DNA from: an uncultured Spirochaetaceae bacterium
GTDB taxonomy: Bacteria > Spirochaetota > Spirochaetia > Treponematales > Treponemataceae
Reading direction: 5' to 3'
Assembly (NCBI GenBank): GCA_902772605.1
Contig: CACYBG010000094.1
Coordinates: 1-8,119 of the forward strand
Length of the DNA: 8,119 nt
Part shown: in pieces, positions 1 through 5,449 of the stretch
Position numbering within the stretch: position 1 is the first letter of the stretch
Layout: every line of letters starts with the position of its first letter
The notes under the pieces: model-generated
Database searches by the model: none
Told to the model about the DNA's origin: nothing
What the model saw: only the letters and a program-made list of their open reading frames with translations
Translations under genes and position numbers: made by a program

Positions 1-145
1 CGAGTTTTGAAAACTAAAGTTTATATCAAAAACGGCCTCCCATCGTGAACCTGCCCCAAATATCGCAGTGTGCAGGGCACAGGCGATTTTGTGTCAGAAC
101 CACGATTCCGACCGTTTTTGCCATAATTGATAAACTCAAAACTCG
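1..145. repeat. Long imperfect inverted repeat (hairpin-forming element)
   Basis: The two halves are reverse complements of each other in eight ordered blocks: 1-10 with 136-145, 19-24 with 130-135, 27-35 with 112-120, 42-47 with 101-106, 51-53 with 95-97, 57-60 with 88-91, 62-66 with 83-87 and 69-73 with 77-81, around an AGG loop at 74-76. That is about 48 paired bases in arms of roughly 70, separated by small bulges. It starts at the window edge, so it may extend further left. It lies downstream of the TetR gene stop, with a 53-bp gap. What it does is not visible: it could be a structured 3' RNA, a dispersed palindromic repeat or a small non-autonomous element. No convincing reading frame crosses it. 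Confidence 0.75.
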
Positions 146-198
146 CCATTTAACCAAATACTTAAACCTTAATTACCGGTTACGTAAATATTGCCTCA

Positions 199-777
199 TC
201 ATTTTAGGAGAATCGACATTATCCATCCGGGGTCTGGGGCTGCCATCGTCCTGTCCATGGCCATTTCTTCCATCACGCCCTGAACCGAAGCCCAGAAGCA
301 TCTTGAAAGAAGGTGTGCATCTCCGTTTTTGAATGTACCGCTCTCCTGTCCCCTCCTTATCAACTCGGCGGTTGATTCGACCGTATCTACGGAAAGTGCA
401 ATCTTTCTCGCTTCTTCAGGCATCCCGTTTCGTCGAGACTGTCCCATCAGAACGAACATGTTGAAAACCCAGGGGGACTCCTTTGCATAGGAAAACAGTT
501 GCTCCAGAAATTTCTCAAGAAATATTTCCGGCGGAGCTTTTTGAGCCTCTTCGGATTTTCCGGGTGATTTTGTTCCTTCCGCTCCCATCTTCACGAGTTC
601 TAAAAGCAGTTCTTCCTTGGACTTAAAGTAGTGAAACATAAGTCCCGTACTCATCTGGACGGCTTCAGCGATGTCGAAAATTTTCGTGTCGTAATAGCCG
701 CGTTCAACAAACAGCTCAAGGGCCTTCATAAGGATTTCCTGCCGCCGTTTTTCCTTCAGTTCATTTCTTGTCATCAT
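199..777 (-). CDS. TetR/AcrR-family transcriptional regulator
   Basis: This is a 192-residue protein of typical TetR-family length. Residues 8-55 form the DNA-binding domain: an N-terminal helix rich in Lys and Arg, ALELFVERGYYDTKIFDIAE, then the turn and recognition helix ending in GLMFHYFKSKEELL, a family hallmark. The rest should be the helical ligand-binding and dimerisation domain, whose sequence does not reveal the ligand. Two adjacent ATG codons exist (at 777 and 774). An AAGGA Shine-Dalgarno sits 4 nt from the first and 7 nt from the second, so the protein may begin at residue 2. It follows the oxidoreductase gene by 28 bp on the same strand and shares its promoter. The likely role is a repressor of that operon, acting at the TGAAT-N4-ATTCA boxes near 2320-2415. 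The family call is firm; the target is inferred from position. Confidence 0.93.
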   Translation of the reverse strand: MMTRNELKEKRRQEILMKALELFVERGYYDTKIFDIAEAVQMSTGLMFHYFKSKEELLLELVKMGAEGTKSPGKSEEAQKAPPEIFLEKFLEQLFSYAKESPWVFNMFVLMGQSRRNGMPEEARKIALSVDTVESTAELIRRGQESGTFKNGDAHLLSRCFWASVQGVMEEMAMDRTMAAPDPGWIMSILLK

Positions 778-805
778 TTTATCCTTCAGAATTTTTTTCC
801 TGCAA

Positions 806-2296
806 TCAAAGATCGATGTTGCGCTTCAGGCTTTTAAGTATTCTCTGGACTGCGAACTTTCCGCTTGAAGCTGCTACGGGAAGTCCACCGGGTGAGCCTG
901 TCCACTGTCCTGCAGGATACAGATTGTCTATTCCCCTGATTTTTCCTTTCATCCTGAGGGCCTTGACGTAAGGGGTTGCGGTAAAGCTCATGTAGCTTCC
1001 GTGGTATGCGTTGCAGTATCTTTCGTATGTAAGGGGCGTCCAACAGTCGAGCACTTCCAGATCTCCTGAAAGCTCAGGAAAATTTTTCTCAATCCTTTCT
1101 TTTATTGCCTGCATGAGTTTTTCCTTGTACTCGTCGTATTCATTTTTTTCCATGGACTTCCAGGCTTCATAGTCTTCATCGGTCTGGGAGATGCATGTCT
1201 GGATTACCTGTTTTCCGTTTTTGACGAAGAGAGGGTCGTATCCATAGGCCTTTACGTACATCCTTGTAAAAGTCCTGCTTCCGACCTTGACCGGGTCGAT
1301 GTCGACAAATACGGTTTCTCCCCTGTCGTATTTTTCGCTTACTGCAAATGCAATCTGGAATCCGCTTATCGTAGGATAATTCTTCGGGTCAGAATAGGCC
1401 TTTGAATAGCTCTTCGGCATATAGTTTTCAGGAAGCAGTTTATTGAAAAGCAGGTGCGAGTCAAGCGTCGGGATGATGTAATCCGCGCCTACGAATTTGC
1501 CGTCTTCAAGGGTGATGCCCGTCGCCTTTCCTTTTTCCAGAGTGATTTTACTGACGCTTGAACCGTAGAAAATTTTTCCGCCAAGTTCCTTGAATTTTTT
1601 TTCCATGCGCAGCGACATCTGGAGGGATCCGCCAATCGGAATTTTTCCGTTTTCGTCGGCCATTGTAGCATATGAGACGAAGAAGGCATAGGCTGCATAT
1701 TCTTTCGGGAGGTAGTCGCACATAAGCTTCTTGAGAATCGGAGACTTGAATCTTCCTGCATATTCGGAAAGCGAAATTTTTCCGAATTCCTTCAGCACCT
1801 TCGGAAAATCCATCATGCTCTTTCCCATGCTGATGTAGTCCTTTATCCCCCACATTTCCATCGGCTTTTTTGCGGGGAAAAGGCATTGCTTCGAATATCC
1901 GACGTACCGGATGAATTTCCGTATCTCCTCCTCATCTTCGGGTGAAATTTCGATGAGTTCCCTTTCTGTGCGTTCAAGATCGTTCCAGAGAGTCGCAACC
2001 TTTCCATCGACGATGGTTTTATAGAATGCATCGATTCGGGCATATTGCGTTTCATCGGACAAGGCTCCGACGGTCTTCCACAGGTCGTACAGCTCGGTAT
2101 CCTTTCTTGTGCCGGTGAGCCAGTGTATGCAGTTGTCGATGTGGTAGCCCTTCCTGTTCCATCCGATGCACTCGCCTCCAGGGACGGAATTCTTTTCATG
2201 GATTTCCGCTTCGAATCCAGCAAGCAGTGCGTATATGCCGGCAGTAAGTCCAGCAATTCCTCCGCCTATTACAACAATTTTTTTCCTGTCGTCCAT
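806..2296 (-). CDS. FAD-dependent oxidoreductase, phytoene desaturase-like (COG1233 type)
   Basis: This is a 496-residue flavoprotein. The N-terminus carries the Rossmann FAD-binding motif GGGIAG (residues 11-16) with the acidic residue that binds the FAD ribose at E34, followed by the GGECIGW segment. The C-terminus has the conserved second FAD contact, YPAGQWTGSPGGLPVAAS (460-477), typical of phytoene dehydrogenase and retinol saturase relatives. Such enzymes oxidise, reduce or isomerise hydrophobic, often isoprenoid, substrates. No carotenoid gene is nearby, so the substrate cannot be named. I place the start at ATG 2296, not at the in-frame GTG 18 nt upstream: GGAGG lies 8 nt before this ATG and would be inside the gene in the longer version. 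It is the first gene of an operon with the TetR regulator. Confidence 0.9.
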   Translation of the reverse strand: MDDRKKIVVIGGGIAGLTAGIYALLAGFEAEIHEKNSVPGGECIGWNRKGYHIDNCIHWLTGTRKDTELYDLWKTVGALSDETQYARIDAFYKTIVDGKVATLWNDLERTERELIEISPEDEEEIRKFIRYVGYSKQCLFPAKKPMEMWGIKDYISMGKSMMDFPKVLKEFGKISLSEYAGRFKSPILKKLMCDYLPKEYAAYAFFVSYATMADENGKIPIGGSLQMSLRMEKKFKELGGKIFYGSSVSKITLEKGKATGITLEDGKFVGADYIIPTLDSHLLFNKLLPENYMPKSYSKAYSDPKNYPTISGFQIAFAVSEKYDRGETVFVDIDPVKVGSRTFTRMYVKAYGYDPLFVKNGKQVIQTCISQTDEDYEAWKSMEKNEYDEYKEKLMQAIKERIEKNFPELSGDLEVLDCWTPLTYERYCNAYHGSYMSFTATPYVKALRMKGKIRGIDNLYPAGQWTGSPGGLPVAASSGKFAVQRILKSLKRNIDL

Positions 2297-2304
2297 GGTA
2301 AAAT

Positions 2305-2311
2305 CCTCCTT
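2305..2311 (-). promoter_or_regulatory. Ribosome binding site that fixes the oxidoreductase start
   Basis: On the minus strand AAGGAGG precedes the ATG at 2296 with 8 nt between. The alternative GTG start at 2314 overlaps this site and has no comparable Shine-Dalgarno of its own. Confidence 0.8.
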
Positions 2312-2319
2312 CACTTTCT

Positions 2320-2363
2320 TGAATTAGGATTCATTGAATTTATATTCACTGAATCTAGAATCA
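2320..2363. promoter_or_regulatory. Triple palindromic operator array, 15-bp period
   Basis: Three copies of a 14-bp palindrome begin at 2320, 2335 and 2350. The first two are perfect TGAAT-N4-ATTCA (spacers TAGG and TTAT). The third (TGAAT, CTAG, AATCA) has one symmetry mismatch. One base separates neighbouring copies, so ATTCA-N-TGAAT palindromes also arise between them. The array covers the end of the -10 element, the expected transcription start and the early leader of the oxidoreductase-TetR operon. Repressor binding there would block transcription. TetR-family proteins bind such palindromes, and the Bacillus fatty-acid regulator FadR uses a TGAAT...ATTCA type half-site. The cognate protein here is inferred to be the operon's own TetR. 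Confidence 0.75.
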
Positions 2364-2391
2364 ATATAATGCCGAAAAAGGAGTTTGTCAA
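2363..2391 (-). promoter_or_regulatory. Sigma70-type promoter of the oxidoreductase-TetR operon
   Basis: On the minus strand the -35 element TTGACA (2386-2391) is perfect, the spacer is 17 bp, and the -10 element is TATATT (2363-2368). Transcription should start near 2356, giving a leader of about 60 nt before the ATG at 2296. The element is embedded between palindromic boxes on both sides. Confidence 0.8.
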
Positions 2392-2399
2392 CAATTTCG

Positions 2400-2415
2400 T
2401 TGAATTTGGATTCAA
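2400..2415. promoter_or_regulatory. Fourth operator copy upstream of the -35
   Basis: A perfect 16-bp palindrome, TTGAAT-TTGG-ATTCAA, has the same core as the array at 2320-2363. It sits 8 bp upstream of the -35 element of the operon promoter. Its location on the far side of the promoter would allow cooperative binding or looping with the downstream array. Confidence 0.65.
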
Positions 2416-2428
2416 TATTTTTTTTGAT

Positions 2429-2463
2429 AAAAAAAACACCGGTCCGCAGCGTGCAGACCGATG
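2429..2463 (-). terminator. Rho-independent terminator of the HD-domain gene
   Basis: On the minus strand a 12-bp stem (CATCGGTCTGCA with TGCGGACCGGTG, two G-U wobbles) closes a CGC loop and is followed directly by eight T (2429-2436). It begins 10 bp after the stop codon of the HD-domain gene. It separates that gene from the promoter of the next operon on the same strand. Confidence 0.88.
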
Positions 2464-2473
2464 CAATTTTTAG

Positions 2474-3145
2474 TTAAGCAACATTCTCATTCTTATGGGA
2501 ATTTGCTATGTCCATACGTGTACGGACAAGATTACACAACTCTATATATGCGTTGTAATTTACCTCAAGGGCCATGGGGAAGATTAGAATTTCAGTTTCC
2601 TCCGAGATGCGTTGGACGAAATTTAGATCGGTCGCAAAGCCCAGCTGGATCATGTTTGAAATTCTGTCGAAGACCTTTACGATCTTCGCCCTCGTTGATC
2701 CTTCTTTTAAGATTCTCCTCAAGAAGGTTGCCTTATCTTCCCCTTCGGGGCGGCTGACTTCCTTGACTACGGCAAGCACAGCTGGACCATCCATATCGCA
2801 GTCCACAATTTCCTTTTCATTAAAATCAAGGGCATCTTCTTTTAAATCATGGACGAGGGCAGCCTTCAAAAGGATCCTGTCGGTGTATCCATACTCTAAA
2901 AGTATACTAAAAGTATCCAATTGATGCCTATGCATTGTTCCTCCGGCTTTTCGCCCCTTCTGGCTGAGCCTCAAGGACAGACAGATATACGGAATCAGAT
3001 TTGCCTTCATCAACCTTTCCTTAAACCCTTCCGAAAAAGAAGCGGGCTTTCCGACCCACATACCGTCCTCATCCACTTTCACATCATTGGAAACACAATC
3101 GGGCCTTATGCCGTCATCGTCAACAAAATTTGCAGTTTTTTTCAT
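2474..3145 (-). CDS. RelA/SpoT-type HD-domain hydrolase, possible small alarmone hydrolase
   Basis: This is a 223-residue protein. Residues 60-170 align by eye with the hydrolase half of RelA/SpoT: QKGRKAGG (62-69, compare HxGQxRKxG), H74, the HD pair H99-D100, E103-D104 (HDLKED, compare HDxxED) and KVFDRISNM (157-165, compare KLADRLHNM). All metal and catalytic positions of the (p)ppGpp 3'-pyrophosphohydrolase are therefore present. There is no synthetase, TGS or ACT domain. Members of this class cleave (p)ppGpp or related nucleotides in the cytoplasm, but the substrate here is inferred. The first 55 residues are unrecognised. I chose ATG 3145 because GAGAGG stands 7 nt upstream and the gene's promoter lies inside the longer frame that opens at 3280. 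It is single, with its own terminator, and divergent from the HTH/kinase-like gene. Confidence 0.82.
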   Translation of the reverse strand: MKKTANFVDDDGIRPDCVSNDVKVDEDGMWVGKPASFSEGFKERLMKANLIPYICLSLRLSQKGRKAGGTMHRHQLDTFSILLEYGYTDRILLKAALVHDLKEDALDFNEKEIVDCDMDGPAVLAVVKEVSRPEGEDKATFLRRILKEGSTRAKIVKVFDRISNMIQLGFATDLNFVQRISEETEILIFPMALEVNYNAYIELCNLVRTRMDIANSHKNENVA

Positions 3146-3152
3146 TAAACAA

Positions 3153-3160
3153 CCTCTCTT
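3153..3160 (-). promoter_or_regulatory. Ribosome binding site that fixes the HD-gene start
   Basis: AAGAGAGG on the minus strand precedes ATG 3145 by 7 nt. The in-frame upstream ATG codons at 3184 and 3280 lack such a site. Confidence 0.65.
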
Positions 3161-3248
3161 GAGCTTTTTAAGCCCTTCAGTCATACTTACGAAACACGCA
3201 AGATCTTCCTCCTGTGCACAGAAATATTTTTCCAGTGCGCTTACGGTT

Positions 3249-3277
3249 GGTATAGCAGAAATAAAAAGAAATGTCAA
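3249..3277 (-). promoter_or_regulatory. Sigma70-type promoter of the HD-domain gene
   Basis: On the minus strand TTGACA (3272-3277) is followed after 17 bp by TATACC (3249-3254), a perfect -35 with a 4/6 -10. The predicted start near 3242 leaves a leader of about 97 nt and rules out translation from the in-frame ATG at 3280. Confidence 0.65.
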
Positions 3278-3422
3278 CATTAAAATATGCGGTAACGGTA
3301 AAAAATGTGTATTTTATTTTTAAGATGATGGTTCATACTATAAAAAAAACGTTATTTTGTCAATTCTTCACCACCTGTTTCCCATTAAAAAAAATGAATT
3401 TTTTGTTTTTTAGGCACATTTG

Positions 3423-3452
3423 TTGCGTGCATTTCCAAAAAAAACCGATAAT
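3423..3452 (+). promoter_or_regulatory. Candidate promoter directly before the HTH/kinase-like gene
   Basis: A -10-like GATAAT (3447-3452, 5/6) lies 18 bp after a weak -35-like TTGCGT (3423-3428). Transcription would begin within a base or two of the ATG at 3460, giving an essentially leaderless mRNA, which fits the absence of a Shine-Dalgarno. A TATAAA at 3339-3344 is an alternative -10 without a good -35. Neither is strong. The rest of the 3146-3459 divergent region is AT-rich and shows nothing else I can name. Confidence 0.25.
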
Positions 3453-3459
3453 CAGAAGT

Positions 3460-5190
3460 ATGAAAGACGATCAGAAAAAAAAGGATCTGAAAGAAAAAAA
3501 CGATGATTTCAAGAAAGACTTTTTCGAACGCCTGACGAAGCAGCTGAAGTCTCAGAAAATGACCTTCAAGCAACTTGCCGAGGATATGGGGCGTGATCCG
3601 CGTTTTTTTGAAATCAAGATGCGGCCAACGGGTTCCATCCCTTCCCTGCAGGAGGTGAAGGAAATATGCTCCATACTTAAGGTCGACATAAATTATTTCA
3701 TGAATTCGGACGGAGACGTCAGGCCGGCACAGAAAAGGGTCGATTACGTGATTCCGTCGGATTCCAAGTCAATCCTTTTCATTCAGCCCGTGATAGAGGA
3801 ATGCATCGACAACTGCCTCAGGACTTCTGACGCCCTTCACATCGAAATGTACATGTACGGAAACATGAAGGGACGGCTCCTGTACGAAAGATGCCGCGTC
3901 TTTGGATTCATCCTTGACCGCCTGCTCGAAAAGAGGTCGGAAAGCATCCCCCAGATAGTCGTTAACCTCTACTGCCCGAAAATGATTTTAACCGAAGACC
4001 TGCTGGACAAAAAGAACACCGTCAGCAACATCCCATGGTCCGCACTCAATACGGAGATTTCCCTTCTCATCGACGAGATTAGGACTGACTTCGGCATACT
4101 GAAAAAGAATTTCATTTCCCTCTACGGAGTTCCGAAACTGCCGGAACTGTCTTTCACGGTAAATCAGGTTCAGGATTTCAAGGAAGGAGATGGATTCCGG
4201 ACCGCTCAGCTTTCAAATCAGGATTACGATTCGGAAAAGTTCGGGAACCTTGACTGTGCAATCATCATTAACGAAACCGGCATCTTTACGTTCCTCGAAA
4301 ACTATGTCATTACGAAAAACTCTCACACGGACCGTGACGTCTGTGAATTCCGTACTGCATTCGGATTCAAGCCCTACGGTGAAAAGGCTCCACGCGGCAC
4401 CCTTAAGGAAGAGAAGGAAATCAGGGACATCCTCCGAAAATGGGACGGAACGACTGAAAGCGCAGGAAAAATCATCGGGCTCCTTAAGGAAAACGGCAAG
4501 GTCGGGACATACGTAAAGCCATTCGTCATCGTAGGTCTTCCTGCAGTAGGAAAATCTACAGTAAACAGTAAGTTCTGCGAACTCTTTTTCGACGGAATGA
4601 AAATCGAATCGTCCGATGAGTACATAAACTACCGTGCCTTCCATGACCCTGTTGAAGACAATGGCGGGAAAGTGCCTCAGGATGAGTCTGACACCAGGGA
4701 CAGTTTCAAAAAGTATCCCGGTTCCCAGCCCTTCTATCTGGACGTAAGGAATTATGCCACCCTTATCGCCATTACGAAGGCTACTGCAAAAAAACACAGG
4801 CTGCTCGACCTGGGCGGAAAGGAAATATTTTATGACAGCACCCTGCTCGCCCTGCTTCAGAACGGATTTACCATAATCAACCTTGCATATGCATCCAGAC
4901 CGAATGAAAGCATCGAGGAACTGAGGGACGATTACCTAAAGCTTTACATCGAAAATAAGGATCTTGCCGACAAAAAAGCCCGCTCTAACATCTACAGGGC
5001 AAGCCTCAACGAAGCCGGTGAGTCCGACGTCAATTCCGAATCGTTCAGGAATTTCATTTACGACCTTTTCGACCTCCGCTACAGGGGATACATGAACCGT
5101 TCCCACTTTACGGTCTACAGGGATGAGAAAGAAAAAGCCCACCCCGAATCGATAGTGCTCAAGATTCTTTGCAGGCTTTTTTCCGTGTAG
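3460..5190 (+). CDS. XRE-type HTH protein fused to unknown domain and shikimate-kinase-like P-loop domain
   Basis: This is a 576-residue protein with three parts. Residues 20-82 form a Cro/C1-type helix-turn-helix (TFKQLAEDMG, then SLQEVKEICSILKVDINYFM). Residues 90-345 are unrecognised, with no enzyme motif I can name. Residues 350-576 form a P-loop domain: Walker A GLPAVGKST (359-367), SSDEYI (384-389, like the substrate-binding acid motif of shikimate kinase), LGGKE (451-455, at the place of its GGG loop) and RSNIY (508-512, in the lid position). HTH plus shikimate-kinase-like fusions are known regulators: BzdR of Azoarcus uses the kinase-like part to bind benzoyl-CoA. BzdR-type proteins are about half this size. 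The protein is probably a small-molecule-responsive transcription factor; its ligand and target are unknown. The start is uncertain: the frame is open to 3271, but coding-like sequence with helix-forming Lys-rich residues begins at ATG 3460, which has no clear Shine-Dalgarno. Confidence 0.82.
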   Translation: MKDDQKKKDLKEKNDDFKKDFFERLTKQLKSQKMTFKQLAEDMGRDPRFFEIKMRPTGSIPSLQEVKEICSILKVDINYFMNSDGDVRPAQKRVDYVIPSDSKSILFIQPVIEECIDNCLRTSDALHIEMYMYGNMKGRLLYERCRVFGFILDRLLEKRSESIPQIVVNLYCPKMILTEDLLDKKNTVSNIPWSALNTEISLLIDEIRTDFGILKKNFISLYGVPKLPELSFTVNQVQDFKEGDGFRTAQLSNQDYDSEKFGNLDCAIIINETGIFTFLENYVITKNSHTDRDVCEFRTAFGFKPYGEKAPRGTLKEEKEIRDILRKWDGTTESAGKIIGLLKENGKVGTYVKPFVIVGLPAVGKSTVNSKFCELFFDGMKIESSDEYINYRAFHDPVEDNGGKVPQDESDTRDSFKKYPGSQPFYLDVRNYATLIAITKATAKKHRLLDLGGKEIFYDSTLLALLQNGFTIINLAYASRPNESIEELRDDYLKLYIENKDLADKKARSNIYRASLNEAGESDVNSESFRNFIYDLFDLRYRGYMNRSHFTVYRDEKEKAHPESIVLKILCRLFSV

Positions 5191-5197
5191 CAATGAG

Positions 5198-5253
5198 TTC
5201 CGGCCGAAAAAAACGAAAAATCTCCCCTTCTGGCCGGAAAATTCCCTTTTTTT
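5198..5253 (+). terminator. Probable terminator of the HTH/kinase-like gene
   Basis: A perfect 8-bp inverted repeat TTCCGGCC (5198-5205) and GGCCGGAA (5232-5239) is followed by seven T at 5247-5253. It starts 7 bp after the stop codon. The 26-nt loop is long and the T-run begins 7 nt past the stem, so it is less canonical than the other terminators in the window. Confidence 0.6.
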
Positions 5254-5288
5254 GCAATAAAAGGCCCCCATTTTCCAAAATTTTCTGA

Positions 5289-5316
5289 TTACAAAATTCT
5301 TTAGCTATGTTAAAAT
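5289..5316 (+). promoter_or_regulatory. Candidate extended -10 promoter of the GGDEF gene
   Basis: TG-N-TAAAAT (5308-5316) forms an extended -10. A weak TTACAA (5289-5294) lies 16 bp before it. The leader would be about 125 nt and contain a TTTGAT-TT-ATCAAA palindrome at 5388-5401. I see no c-di-GMP riboswitch fold in this leader. Confidence 0.35.
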
Positions 5317-5449
5317 ATGGTTAAAGAAATGCGGATTTGTTTTTGGCGTTTTGCTGCGGGTGGATTTCAGGGATAAATGCGCGTTCCTTTGATTTATCAA
5401 AACTAATGTAACGGGTGATTCTTTTATTTGAAAAATTAGGGAGATAAAT

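Noticed and set aside
63..90. Inner hairpin of the palindrome plus TTTT as a plus-strand terminator
   Set aside because: The T-run is only four bases and the hairpin is better explained as the tip of the larger palindrome.
1..154. Integron attC site
   Set aside because: The size and imperfect pairing suit attC, and treponemes can carry integrons. Canonical ends should be RYYYAAC on the left and GTTRRRY on the right. The right side instead has ATTTAAC (148-154), which is the wrong orientation, and no matching left box is visible. No integrase or cassette array is seen.
45..332. Plus-strand open frame of 95 codons
   Set aside because: It crosses the palindrome and the 3' end of the TetR gene antisense, has no ribosome binding site and its product has no recognisable pattern.
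3146..3280. N-terminal 45-residue extension of the HD protein, which looks like a hydrophobic signal segment
   Set aside because: Its ATG at 3280 lies upstream of the gene's -35 element, and no Shine-Dalgarno precedes it. The start at 3145 has one.
3271..3459. 63-residue N-terminal extension of the HTH/kinase-like protein
   Set aside because: The sequence is AT-rich, Phe/Lys-rich and overlaps the divergent promoter region. There is no ribosome site at 3271, and the HTH domain begins naturally after ATG 3460.
4534..4562. Walker A motif as a sign of a zeta-type toxin
   Set aside because: No antitoxin partner is adjacent, and the SSDEYI, LGGKE and lid motifs fit a shikimate-kinase-like fold better.
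4213..4797. 194-codon minus-strand frame inside the HTH/kinase-like gene
   Set aside because: It is a shadow of the plus-strand gene: it lies wholly within coding sequence with clear motifs on the other strand and has no own signals.
5317..5449. c-di-GMP riboswitch before the diguanylate cyclase gene
   Set aside because: I looked for the conserved GEMM core and its paired stems in the leader and did not find them.
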